DNA from: Arabidopsis thaliana
Lineage: Eukaryota > Streptophyta > Magnoliopsida > Brassicales > Brassicaceae
Direction: 5' to 3'
NCBI RefSeq assembly: GCF_000001735.4
Contig: NC_003075.7
Span: 12,587,001-12,651,000 of the forward strand
DNA length: 64,000 nt
The position numbers and the translations under genes were made by a program. Below are positions 13,900 through 24,607 of the stretch, piece after piece. Below the pieces are notes generated by a model. It was not told the origin of the DNA. It made no database searches and was given only the letters and a program-made list of their open reading frames with translations. Numbering within the stretch: the stretch's first letter is position 1; each line of letters starts with the position of its first letter.

Positions 13900-14541
13900 A
13901 TGTCTTCACCATCTTCCCTAACGCAGAGAAACCCAACTAGTTCGCAAGAGCAATCGGAGTCTGTTCCACAGCTAAGGAGGCAGACATCTCAACATGCAGT
14001 CATGTCACAGACGCTAACCTCAGCTGCAAACCTGGCAAATCTCCTTCCAACCGGAACGCTCTTAGCTTTCACGCTCCTCATACCCGTCTTTACATCCAAT
14101 GGTTCATGCGATTACCCGACCCAGGTTTTAACCATAGTGCTCCTCACGCTTCTCTCCATCTCCTGCTTCCTTAGCTCCTTCACTGACAGCGTCAAGGCTG
14201 AAGACGGTAACGTTTATTACGGTTTTGCTACTCGTAAGGGCATGTGGGTTTTCGACTACCCTGACCCTGACGGTTTGGGTTTACCCAATCTTAGTAAATA
14301 CCGGATAAGAATTATTGACTGGATCCACGCCGTTTTGTCGGTTCTTGTGTTTGGTGCGGTGGCTCTGAGGGACAAGAACGCCGTGAGTTGTTTTTATCCG
14401 GCGCCAGAGCAAGAAACCAAGAAGGTTTTGGACATTGTTCCAATGGGTGTTGGGGTTATCTGTGGCATGTTGTTCTTGGTTTTTCCGGCGAGAAGGCACG
14501 GTATTGGATATCCGGTCACCGGAGACGGGGGTCGTCGTTAG
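13900..14541 (+). CDS. DMP3: DUF679 membrane protein DMP3
   Basis: Single-exon ORF of 213 aa. A Ser/Gln-rich cytosolic N terminus of about 40 residues precedes four hydrophobic segments: NLLPTGTLLAFTLLIPVFTS; VLTIVLLTLLSISCFLSSFTD; a third around WIHAVLSVLVFGAVAL; and a fourth around VPMGVGVICGMLFLVF. Conserved DUF679 signatures are visible: the short segment FTDS, the YYGFATRKGMWVF motif and the RHGIGYPV ending. DMP proteins are plant-specific four-pass proteins of endomembranes and plasma membrane. Relatives act in senescence-linked membrane remodelling and in gamete fusion. Single-exon structure and length fit the family. The number 3 is from locus recall. Confidence 0.92.
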   Translation: MSSPSSLTQRNPTSSQEQSESVPQLRRQTSQHAVMSQTLTSAANLANLLPTGTLLAFTLLIPVFTSNGSCDYPTQVLTIVLLTLLSISCFLSSFTDSVKAEDGNVYYGFATRKGMWVFDYPDPDGLGLPNLSKYRIRIIDWIHAVLSVLVFGAVALRDKNAVSCFYPAPEQETKKVLDIVPMGVGVICGMLFLVFPARRHGIGYPVTGDGGRR

Positions 14542-15297
14542 ATTTGTTATTTATTTCCAAATAGATATAAGCAATTTGATTATTTAATGTTTGGTTGACT
14601 AATTCGCTTGTGCATGTGATCATTTCGTGTTTGTCTCATCTACTTCCAATTCTAATAATGATTTTAATTTTGTTCTTTGTTTAGTGGACAATTATTTACG
14701 CAAGCAATCTTATTATACGTTCTGCTTGGTCATAAACTAATAATACACTTAGAGGTGTGAAATGCTTAAGATGCCTTGTCTAATTGAGTTAACACACGAT
14801 ATCAATAAACTGAAAGCTATAAAAAAAAAAACTTGGTTAATTGTTTGATCAGGAAGTGGCTGAACTGAGAGGACCATCCAGGTTGGGACCTTTCAAAAGA
14901 GCATGTGGACAACACAGTTCTTGTAAGACTCACACTTGTCATGTTGTTTACTCTGACTTTCATCTCTTGCCATGTTTATTTGAGACATACATGCGTCTTC
15001 CCAAAGGAAATAAGAAAACCTGTGGAGGTTTATAAATTCCTTTCTCTGCATCCGTTTTACTTACTTGCAAAATGCAGAGACTCTGTAGCCACTAGCTAAA
15101 CACCGTTGCTAGCTAGGTAATATGCGAGATCTTGAGTTCTGTTTACTCCAATTGCTGGCAGAGTCGGTCAAGGACTCAAACACAAAATCTTGCACAATGA
15201 TACCATATCAGCAACCAATTCCATACTCGATTAAGCTGTCCTTACTCGCCCTAGTCATAGCAACTCATTAATTCGACACTACTACTATCCTCTCTGA
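14542..15297. other. Intergenic region between convergent genes
   Basis: 3' flanks of DMP3 (+) and the PORR gene (-). I see no gene; the small ORFs in 14840-15100 show no conserved motif. Confidence 0.5.
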
Positions 15298-16485
15298 TCA
15301 AAGACTGCTGTTATGTGCATAAATTTCACCATCTTCACAAGCTTTGATTACTCTCTTTTTTCGGTTGCTTCTCTCAACTCCATGAACATAGTCTCGTTTC
15401 TTCCCTCTCCCTGATTTGCTCATAAGATAAATGTACTGATGTCTGATCCCCATCAATGGATGCTTCTCCAGCAAGAAAACTTTGTGGTAAGCTTCCCTTA
15501 GAACAACAGTCTGGGTCCGAATCTTGTGCGACATGTAAAATATACCCGGGTGGTGCACCAAAGCCTTCTTGAACCTCATCCCGAACCCTAAATACTCCCC
15601 TAAGCAAATCACATTGTCTGTCTCAGTCTTCTTAGATACTAAAAGGAACAAAAGCTCATGAAGTACTGCGACAGCCCACTTCTCAGCCTGATCACTGTAC
15701 GACCCCAAGTGAAAAGCATTTTCATAAGGCGAAATGTATGGGAGATTTTGCCATTGCTCCACCCAATTCTTCACCCTTTTATGCAATTCGTACCCTTTGG
15801 GGAAATTCATCGAATACCTTATGCGCAACCCTTTTTTCACACGAGACCCATCAATGGTGGCTTCTCTTCTCTCCATTTCCGACACAGGAAGGTTGTTCCG
15901 CCGCGAAGATATCGTCAAAGCAAGCGTCTTTTCACCCGTTAACCGATCTTTGATCTCAGTTACTTCAAAGTATTCCGGGTAATCGCCGATCAACGAAGTA
16001 ATGTAATCGCGAGGGAGACCCAAATCGAACCTGAAACGATCGAGGACATAGAGAGGAAGACTTCCAGCTCCCGTTAGCATCAAGAATTTAGTCAACCGTT
16101 GAACAGTGACGTTGCGTTGAGGCGGCGAGAGATGAATCGTCTCTTCTTCTTTGTGGAGAGTGAGAGCTTGGGGAGTGAGACGAACATGGAGAGGATGAGA
16201 AGGAGAAGGCTGAAAAGTGGTGAAGACAGAAGGGTATTTCTGGAAAAACGCGGCGGCGGTTATGTGAAGATTGACGAGAGGTTTGAGAAGTGAAAGAGAA
16301 GAGAGAGGGAGTGATTTCGACGGAGATGATACGATTCGATCCTTGAGAGAGATAACTTGCTTTAGGTTTTTCTCTCGTTGAACAGCTTCGTCGAGGTAAT
16401 GGTCACTGACCCATTTGACTCTGGCGTTTACGAAGGTGCGTCTTTGTTGCAGAGCTCTCGCTAGCTTTGTTGTTGCAGCTGCCAT
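15298..16485 (-). CDS. AT4G24320: PORR-domain organelle RNA-binding protein
   Basis: Intronless ORF of 395 aa. The N terminus (MAATTKLARALQQRRTF type, Arg/Ala-rich, no acids) is a typical mitochondrial targeting peptide. The body is a plant organelle RNA recognition (PORR) domain starting at RVKWVSDHYLDEAVQREKNL. It continues with the winged-helix-like parts KYPSVFTTF, LTKFLMLTGAGSLPLYVLDR, DLGLPRDYITSLIGDYPEYF, SMNFPKGYELHKRVKNWVEQWQ and LPYISPYENAFHLGS. PORR proteins such as WTF1 and RPD1 promote group II intron splicing or other RNA steps in chloroplasts or mitochondria. Older databases label such genes 'ubiquitin carboxyl-terminal hydrolase family', which the sequence does not support. 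Organelle choice (mitochondrion) is inferred from the presequence. Confidence 0.93.
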   Translation of the reverse strand: MAAATTKLARALQQRRTFVNARVKWVSDHYLDEAVQREKNLKQVISLKDRIVSSPSKSLPLSSLSLLKPLVNLHITAAAFFQKYPSVFTTFQPSPSHPLHVRLTPQALTLHKEEETIHLSPPQRNVTVQRLTKFLMLTGAGSLPLYVLDRFRFDLGLPRDYITSLIGDYPEYFEVTEIKDRLTGEKTLALTISSRRNNLPVSEMERREATIDGSRVKKGLRIRYSMNFPKGYELHKRVKNWVEQWQNLPYISPYENAFHLGSYSDQAEKWAVAVLHELLFLLVSKKTETDNVICLGEYLGFGMRFKKALVHHPGIFYMSHKIRTQTVVLREAYHKVFLLEKHPLMGIRHQYIYLMSKSGRGKKRDYVHGVERSNRKKRVIKACEDGEIYAHNSSL

Positions 16486-16847
16486 TAGAACGCTAAGTGC
16501 AATGTTATGAACAGAGAGCTATTTATAACTCTACTACATATGACTTTTGCTATTAATACTGAAATTGGAACACTTGGTTTTGCATAACTAACTGAGAATA
16601 AAGGATGTTACTTCAGTGAACAAAGAAGTCAAGGCCTATAACTTCAAAACTCATCTTATGATTCAAAGAGGTCCCGGAGGATTATCGGAAGTAAGGCCTC
16701 GGTGCCACTATAGGGGAAATCGTAATGAAGTAAAAATCAACTGCAAGTAGAGAGATTCATGAAAGTTCAAAATATCTAATCGAAAGGACTAAAAAGGGAG
16801 TAGCTATTCCAATGGACGACATGACAGTGTGTCCCTTATGCTTGATT
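16486..16847. other. Short spacer between two minus-strand genes
   Basis: PORR gene promoter and the 3' UTR of the CCDC47-like gene. No additional gene seen. Confidence 0.5.
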
Positions 16848-19229
16848 CTAGTGACCACGACTCATCTTAACTTTCGGCATTGACTTTTTCATCTGGCGTG
16901 CACGTTCTTTTGCTTCTTTCTTCCTTAGAGCCTCGGAGCTAAGCTTTGCCTGTGCCTCCTCCAATATTTTCTTCTTTTCGGCTTTCTTTCTCTGCAATGC
17001 CTCTTGTCTCACATTCTCAAGTTCCTTGTACGCTTCCTGAGCCGCCTTTTGCCTAGCACCGTCAGTTTTGTTCCTTGCCTGCATTACAGGTTTTTAGATT
17101 TATTCAACCTGTCACAGTTAGTGATAAAATGGCAAGTAATAATAATAAGTTTGCCCCTATACCTGAGAGCTGAGCTTGTAGCGCCCAATTAAGTCAATGT
17201 AATACGGAATTAGCGCTATCAACCGAACCATATCATCCATGTGTTTAATATCAGGTAAGGCAAACTTGAAAAGCAGCATCTTCCTGTGTTTGCCAGGATG
17301 TTGATCCGAGAAATGCATTGAGATGAAATACTTCCCAAACTTTTCAAAAGACTTGTCACCAAAAACCTACAGAGAACAAATGCATCATTGAAGTCTGATT
17401 AGTACAACAGATCATTTGAGTAGAGATACACGCATCAATAAGCAAAGTCAAAACTATCTAAGTCCAATATAATCGATATCCATTGTCCACATCTACAGAC
17501 ATAGATAGCAAGAGTAGGTGACGCTAATCATGCACCAATTGAAAGGCAACTGTGTCACTATTGACAAATAAAATTGAGATATATTTTTAAAATTTACGAG
17601 AATGAAACAGTAGACATACCGCAGCAACGGCATTTTCAAACATCAGAGAAAAACACAGTATTCAAATGCTCTTTTGAAACTTTTAATGTAAGCGAGAGGA
17701 ACATTATACACATTACATACTAGTGCTTCACCCATATCACATTCACAACTCAGGTAGTGATCCTTTAACAAATCCATCGAGCCAAAATATATCATGACAA
17801 GGGGAACCTAAGAAATTTTTCAGTACATCATAATTATTCACCCTACATTTCTACACAGTTTGACAACGAGGCTAGGCAGTTGGATTCACACCAAAATAAG
17901 AAGATGTTATGGAACTTAGCAAAAGGAACTGCCCAGCTATAGTTCTAAGCTAAGTGATCAGTGATCACTGGAGTTCTTATTCTGATCAAGCGCCTCCCTT
18001 TGGAGTAAAAAGAGCTCATTTTTCTTATTCAACATGATTAGAGAAAATCAAAGTCACCAATGAGGCCAGGGCATATAGGGATTGGAGTCAAAACCAGTTA
18101 CTCTCTCAAAACTTCCTATGAACTTTCATGTTCATCCATAAATCAAATGTTTAGGCTGAAGTCCAAGAAGAAACTAAACTAAACTGCTAAGATTGTCAAT
18201 CATCAAACAAACAAAAAAGCATCTGACCTGATCAAGTACAACATCGGTGATCATATCTCCAGCTACCTCCTTAGACTCAGAGACCACAGCTAACTCCTCC
18301 GTTACCCACTTCCTCCCGCCAGGACTGGGAACCATCCCTCCAAATCTCTGCAGATCCCTCAGCTCCTTGTGCATCGTTTTAGCCGCCTTCTTCCTCGCCA
18401 TAGCAAACACAATGTGATCCATGGCTTCATCATTCATATACACCTCAAAACTAATCTCATCTTTACAAGGCACGACAGAGTTGAATAGCCTTGAGATCAG
18501 ATCGTGTCTACTCTTAAGCTCCAAAGTCGCCAAAAGCCCATGGCAATACCTACGCCCACTGGCATAGAACTTAAACACATTCGTCGCTTCTTTCAGCAAC
18601 AAAGGAGAGTCTTCTCCTTCACCAACTCCAAGCAAACTGAAGTTCTTCTCAAAAATCGTATCTTTAAGACCAAATTTGGAAGCCCAAGCCAAAGCGAGGT
18701 TCTCATTTTCACGTTTACCAGTGAAGTAATTGATAGCGTAACCAATCAATATAGAGACGCAAACGATCTCCACAGTGTACGATTGCATCTTCTTCGGAAT
18801 GTCAGTATCTGGAGTTTCTGAAGCAGACTCAAGATCCGGCGTCTGTGGATCGGCAGGAGAGGAGGCGTCATCGGAAAAAACCGGAGACTCCGTAGATTTC
18901 TCGTCCTCCGGCAATCCTTCGAACTCATCTTCATCCCAGTAATCGAAGGAGATGGAGGACGAAGGCTTCACGGTCTGAGTGGGAGGATCAGATTTAGATG
19001 CAGGAGTAGAATCAGAATCGGGAGATGGGTCCAGATCCAGAACCGTTGACTCAGACTGAGTCAGAAGAGGAGGACGGAGAGAGTGGTGAAGCTCAGTGGA
19101 ATCTTCTGAAACATCGTCGTCTTCAGCATCGAAACCTTCGAAGTCGGAAGAGGAAGAAGCGAGAACATGATGGTGGAGGCAGAGGAAAGCGATCAGAGCT
19201 ATGGAGAAGAGAGAAAAGAGACGATTCAT
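16848..19229 (-). CDS. AT4G24330: CCDC47-like ER membrane protein (DUF1682)
   Basis: Three exons on the minus strand, 19229-18228, 17366-17163 and 17078-16848, giving 478 aa with an 860-base first intron. A signal peptide (FSLFSIALIAFLCLHHHVLA) leads into an acidic Ser/Asp-rich lumenal stretch. One membrane span (VEIVCVSILIGYAINYF, about residues 150-166) precedes the cytosolic DUF1682 core with GLKDTIFEKNFSLLGVGEGE, FKFYASGRRYCHGLLATLEL, and FSDQHPGKHRKMLLFKFALP in exon 2. The C terminus is a long Lys/Arg/Glu-rich coiled coil ending KKSMPKVKMSRGH. Layout and length match animal CCDC47, a subunit of the PAT chaperone complex that helps insert multipass proteins at ER ribosomes and affects ER calcium. 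The plant role is inferred by homology. Confidence 0.9.
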
Positions 19230-20416
19230 TTTTGGATCCGGAGAGAAGAAGAGTCAGAGCTCCGGAGAAAAAGTTTAAAACTTGTTAATTAGCTGGTTGA
19301 GTCGTCGTGCTATAGCCTAAGCCTTGCTTGGCCACCACCACCAGATCCTTTTTTTTTTGTTCCAAAAATTCATCTGACAAATTAAAAATATTAAAGGAAA
19401 ATAAGAATAAGGTTGAGTTATAATATTTTCTCGTTGGATAGGATATATTAAGATTTCTACCAAAAATCATACCCTAACTAAATTTTCATCCGCGGTATAT
19501 CGCGGGAACAATTTATACTTTAAAATTAATATATATAAAATTTTGCAATTTGTAACTATCTATGTAGCTATCTATAAAATATTTTTATTTTATAGTTTAG
19601 AATTGTTATTAAGTAACGTCCTGCCAAACCCGTCCCGCCAACCCGTCCCGTAAAAAAACTCATTTATTTTATTAATGTTGATCTTATTTATCATATGTTT
19701 ATGAATCATTTATTTTTAAAATTATCTAGTAATTAAATGCTATCAAATATCTCTGCGGTTTGATGATTATAATTGAATTGTAATAGTCATGCAGAAAAAC
19801 AATATCAATAATGATAATTTTGTAGTAATTAAATGATATTAAATATTTTGAAAGTTTTATTTTAGTAACCAATCGTGTAGTTAATGTAGAGAGATTTTAG
19901 AAAAATTGTTAAATGTCAAATATTTAATTCGAAGATTTTTTTTCTAATTATTAAAAACAAATATTAAAATCCAGTGGCAACCATTGTAAATAAGTCTCAA
20001 CTACAGAATTTATTTCACAAAATGGCTGCAAAAATGTATATATAGATGTTTAAAGTTAATTTAATAGCCAAATTAATATCTTCTTTCTATCCATAAAATC
20101 ATACCCTAAGGTTTACTGAGTTTATTAGGATGTATCAATTAAAGCAAAACATCCCTTCTAATTAATCATTTTGAGTGACTGATTAATAAGGAGGACATGT
20201 TAATATATGTAGAAGCATTAAAACACGATGGTCTTAAGGCATTAAGCTATTAAGAATTTTTAAAAAGTTTATGCATGGTCTCACACTGACGAATAAAATA
20301 CGTTATCATCTTTGATCACGAATAAAAAATATTAATGAAACGAGAATCATGTGTAAAGAAGAAAGTTCATACTAGTTTCGGCTCATGTGAGCCTTGTAGA
20401 GGTTTGACTTGGATGC
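19230..20416. other. AT-rich spacer before the phosphorylase pair
   Basis: About 1.2 kb of spacer holding the promoter of the CCDC47-like gene (-), a possible Helitron relic (listed separately), and the upstream region of the first phosphorylase gene. No gene seen. Confidence 0.5.
19470..20010. mobile_element. Possible Helitron (ATREP-like) relic
   Basis: A GC-rich palindrome, CCGCGGTATATCGCGG, near 19490, and a Pro-codon-like CCCGTCCCGCCAACCCGTC stretch (about 19628-19646), are embedded in AT-rich sequence with imperfect repeats (TAATTAAATGcTATcAAATAT occurs twice, near 19730 and 19828). This mix resembles non-autonomous Arabidopsis Helitrons of the ATREP group as I remember them. I cannot identify a clean TC 5' end or CTRR 3' end, so boundaries are approximate. 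Confidence 0.3.
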
Positions 20417-20425
20417 TATATATAT
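20417..20425 (+). promoter_or_regulatory. TATA box of the first phosphorylase gene
   Basis: TATATATAT lies 50-58 bases upstream of the ATG at 20475. The leader carries the ACCAACCAACC repeat that is also present upstream of the second gene copy. Confidence 0.5.
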
Positions 20426-20474
20426 GTAGACATGAGCTAGGCATTTATCTCAAACCAACCAACCAATATATCAG

Positions 20475-22148
20475 ATGGCTTCCATGGATCACAATCATTT
20501 TCTTTTTCCTCTCCTCTTCATCATCATCATCTCTTCCTTGCACGTTTTGCGTGCTTCGACCACACCTTCACACTCACACAAACTAAAATCCGCCACTACC
20601 ATTAGAAAAATCAACCGTAGAGGACCTTACATTGGCCTTGTGACGGTCTTTGAGACCGAAGAAGATGCTTTTCTCGGCAGTGTTGATTTCAGACTCGATC
20701 CTACGCATCCTTTCCTCGATCTCTCTGGTATCTACACTGATCCCTAAAATTACCACTTGAATTGGTTTCTATTAAGTTTTTCTACCTTGAGAGAGTCTCT
20801 AGACTCTTGTTCCTTTGAGATGAAAATGTAAGTAGTTTCTGATTTTAATGAGTAAATGAATGCAGGAAGACGTTTTCGTATAGGGAAGATTCATGGAAAG
20901 AAGGTTGTGTATGTCAGATGTGGGATAGGAATGGTGAGTAAGTTGACCCCAAAATAAAAAAGTACAACGTGAAAAAGAGTTTATTTGGTTATTGTAATGT
21001 TATTTCACGGATCCTAATAAAAAATTGAAATGATAATTAAAAAACATTTATATTAAAATCACAAAATAAATTGATGTACTAAAAAACATTTATATTAAAA
21101 GTATCAAACCAAAACTTTCTATAAAAAGGAGATGGTAAATTTTTCTTGAATTTTATTTGAAGGTGAACGCAGCAGCAGCAACACAACAAATGATAGATGT
21201 GTTCAGTGTGAAAGGGATTGTGCATTTTGGGATTGCTGGAAATATAAACAACTCGATGTCCATAGGAGATGTGAGCATCCCTAAGCAAATCACGAATGCT
21301 GGCTTGTGGGATTGGCTGGTATATACAAAATTTACATGCACAAGTTTTGTTATTGATAAATAATTGCTTCTCCTTCATATTGTCTGATGATTTTAGTTCT
21401 GATCGTCAAACAGAATCCAGGCAAAGCAAAAGGAAATGAGGATGTAGCGTACTTAGATGTCGGGAACTATAATGTTCCACAAGGAAACAATAAGTTAGGA
21501 ACTATTGGATACAGTTACGAGGAATTATATTCAGTCAGTGGTCACATCAATTCACCAAAGAAAGTGTTTTGGATTAATACAACTCAAGAGTGGCTTCATC
21601 TTGCAGCTGATCTTGAGGTTGTTAAGAATGACATATGATTAGATTAGAATATATTTTTTCTAACAAAAGACTTTATTCCATGGTTGATGGTTGTTGTATG
21701 AATGTAGAAGATGGAGCTATTGCAGTGTGTGAATGCAAGTCTGTGTCTTCCAAATAAACCCAAAGTAGTAGTTGGATTAAAAGCAGCCACTGCTGACATA
21801 TTTGTGGATAATGCAGCCTATAGAAATTTCTTATACGATACTTTTGGAGTTTCCTCCTCAGACATGGAGAGTTCTGCTGTGGCCATGGTAATTATTCACG
21901 TTTCTAACATTGTGATTCATTCCTTTCACTCCATTTTTTTTTTCATTGAACTTTCACTTAATTTTGTTTGCATGTGTTTTGGATTCGACCAGACTTGCGT
22001 GTCAAATGGGTATCCCCTAATTGTGATAAGAGGATTATCAGATTTAGCAGGAGTAGGAGATAACACTGTTCGAAAGTTTGGATCTTTGGCTGCCACTAAC
22101 ACTGCCAAAGCTGTTTTAGAGTTCATTAAAAAGCTCCCACCGTCATAA
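20475..22148 (+). CDS. AT4G24340: Nucleoside phosphorylase-like (bark storage protein type) protein, copy 1
   Basis: Six exons: 20475-20727, 20866-20933, 21163-21318, 21414-21617, 21708-21887 and 21993-22148, giving 338 aa. An N-terminal signal peptide (FLFPLLFIIIISSLHVLRAS) implies entry to the secretory pathway. The rest is a PNP_UDP_1 fold. GPYIGLVTVFETEEDAF is the nucleoside-binding start, VKGIVHFGIAGNINNSMSIGD the glycine-rich phosphate/ribose region, and SSDMESSAVAM and VIRGLSDLAG correspond to the purine- and ribose-binding Glu and the catalytic Asp of 5'-methylthioadenosine nucleosidases. Those residues look conserved. Relatives include poplar bark storage proteins and wound-induced WIN4, which are vacuolar nitrogen reserves. 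Whether this copy is enzyme, storage protein or both is open. It is the tandem partner of the gene at 22637. Confidence 0.9.
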
Positions 22149-22636
22149 TTCCTACGTGTAACCTATCATTATGGATGTTTGAATCTGTATTTTCCCTAGT
22201 TTTTCTACGTACGTTAAAAATAAAATTAATAAAATCTGTTTTTCTTTTCTTTAATCAGCTTCTTGCATGGAACACTTTAATTTCAGCCTTCAAAACTAGA
22301 ATTACAGGTCTCTTTGTTCATATCAACGATCCCGTGACAGCAACAATTCAAATATGGGCAAAAATATTTTGTGTTTATAAAATAGTATTTTTTTGGAAAT
22401 TTGTAGAGCGTGTATTATCGTCCACAAAATTTATTTTAGTGGTATTGTAGGATATTTGTCAAAAAAAAAAAAAGTGCGCAGCCAGCAGCCCCTCATGTTT
22501 AATGCATACACAAAGGTTATATCAGCTAGTCTAGAGACGAGAAGCACGTGGAAAGAAGAAACTATCAAGTTGGACTTGGATGATATATATATATATGCAG
22601 CTGTGGATTTGAATCGTAAACCAACCAACCAATCAG
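22149..22636. other. Spacer and promoter of the second phosphorylase copy
   Basis: 3' flank of copy 1 and promoter of copy 2, including a G-box and a TATA box. An A-run occurs near 22460. No gene seen. Confidence 0.5.
22545..22596 (+). promoter_or_regulatory. G-box and TATA box of the second phosphorylase gene
   Basis: CACGTG (22545-22550) is a palindromic G-box, the site of bZIP and bHLH factors. The TATA run TATATATATATAT (22584-22596) follows, and the ATG is about 40 bases further on. I did not see an equivalent G-box upstream of copy 1, so the two genes may be regulated differently. Confidence 0.5.
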
Positions 22637-24328
22637 ATGGACCACACTCTTTCTCTTCTTCCATTTCTCTTCATCATAATCATTTCTTCCTTCCATGTTT
22701 TGCCTGTTTCACCCACACCTTCACACAAACTAAAATCCGCCACTACCATCAGAAAACTCAACCGCGGAGGACCTTACATCGGTCTCGTGACGGTCATTGC
22801 GACCGAAGAAAATGCTTTTCTCCGCAGTGTCGATTTCAGACCTGACCCTACTCATCCCTTCTTGGATCTCTCTGGTATCCACTTGAATCAAATAACTTTT
22901 TCAAGTTTTCTAACGTAAATAGAGTCTTTTGTTTTGCTTAAATGGAAGTTAGTACTTTTGAGATGAAAATATTAGTAGTTTCTGATTTAATAACCTTATG
23001 TATACAGGGAGACGTTTTCGAATAGGGAAGATTCATGGAAAGAAGGTTGTGTATGTTAGATGTGGGAGAGGAATGGTGAGTAACCACAACATTAAATTAT
23101 CCAAAACAGAACAAAAAAAACTACAACAAAATAAAGAAGTTTATATGGCTCTTATTTCTTATCTAAAAGTAGTATACAAAAAGGGAATGGGCACACACCA
23201 AAATATCCTGATCCGTATACAATAATTGAAATGATGAATTGATGATAAAACTTATATTAAGTTTTAATATAGTTAGTAAGTAGTATAGTATATTAAAGAT
23301 GCATATTAGTAAATGTAATCCATATGAAAAGTAGCAAACGAACACTTATATTAAGACAAAAGAATTGCAGGTGAATGGAGCAGCAGCAACACAACAGATG
23401 ATAGATGTGTTCAATGTGAAAGGGATAGTGCATTTTGGGATTGCTGGAAATATGAACAACTCAATGTCCATAGGAGATGTGAGCATCCCTAAGCAAATTA
23501 CGAATGCTGGCTTGTGGGATTGGCTGGTAAGTATAATAGTTACACAAGTTTGATTGCTTCTTCTTCTTCATATTGTCTGATCCATGCTTTTGGTTCTGAG
23601 TAAAACAGAATCCAGACAAAGTAAAGGGAGTTGAGGATATAGCGTACTTAGATGTCGGAAACTATAATGTTCCAAAAGGAGATGGCGACAATGAGTTAGG
23701 GAGTATTGGATATAATTACGAGCAACTATATTCAGTCACTGGTCACATCAATGCACCTCAGAATGTGTTTTGGATCAACACAACTCAAGAGTGGCTTCAT
23801 CTTGCAGCTGATCTAGAGGTTGTTAAGAGCTATACAACATACTGATTAGATTATAGATTATAAACAATAACGGTTCCATTGTTAACAACGGTTTTTCGTG
23901 TGGTATACGGTGGCAGAAGATGGAGCTATCGCAGTGTGTAAATGCAAGTTTGTGTCTTCCAAAGAAACCAAAATTGGTAGTTGGATTGAAAGCAGCCACT
24001 GCTTACATATTTGTGGATAATGCAGCCTATAGAAATTTCTTATACGATACTTTTGGAGTCTCCTCCTCTGATATGGAGAGTTCTGCAGTAGCCATGGTAA
24101 TTTTGAATCCATTAATTTTTACATAATTTTGATCGTTAAGTGATATGTTTGTGTTGTGGATTTGACCAGACATGCGCATCAAATGGGTATCCGATAATTG
24201 TGATAAGGGGTTTATCAGATTTAGCTGGAGAAGGAGGAGATAACACTGTTCATAAGTTTGGATCTTTGGCTGCCACTAACACTGCCAAAGCTGTTTTAGA
24301 GTTCATTAGGAAGCTCCCACCGTACTAA
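22637..24328 (+). CDS. AT4G24350: Nucleoside phosphorylase-like (bark storage protein type) protein, copy 2
   Basis: Six exons: 22637-22874, 23008-23075, 23371-23526, 23609-23818, 23917-24096 and 24170-24328, giving 336 aa. Intron positions and phases are the same as in the neighbour at 20475, so the two are tandem duplicates. The signal peptide is slightly shorter (LLPFLFIIIISSFHVLPVS). Exons 3, 5 and 6 are nearly identical in protein sequence to copy 1, while exon 4 carries a two-residue insertion (KGDGDNELGS against QGNNKLGT). The substrate loop differs (ATEENAF against ETEEDAF), and ADIF is AYIF in exon 5. The MESSAVAM and RGLSDLAG active-site motifs are retained. Function is as for copy 1: a secreted or vacuolar nucleosidase-fold protein related to vegetative/bark storage proteins. 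Confidence 0.9.
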
Positions 24329-24607
24329 TTCCTCTAGTGTAACCTATTTATCATGAATGTTTGAATCTAGTTCTCTAGTTCATATCAACGAACCCGTGAC
24401 AACAAATGATTTGGATTGTTATCAAATTCCATTTTCCATGATCGTAACAATGACAACACTTTTATCTCATATATCTACGAAATGCAACATTCGAAAAATT
24501 AACAATCTCATTGCAAATTCCAAACTTTCACTCATTCTAGCGACAATCTTTAACAAGCACAAAAAGGGATGTATATATACCTTACAAGAGAAGCCAAATT
24601 GTTAAAA

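Noticed and set aside
15658-15982. Plus-strand ORFs of 71-94 aa
   Set aside because: Antisense shadows of the strongly supported PORR-domain gene.
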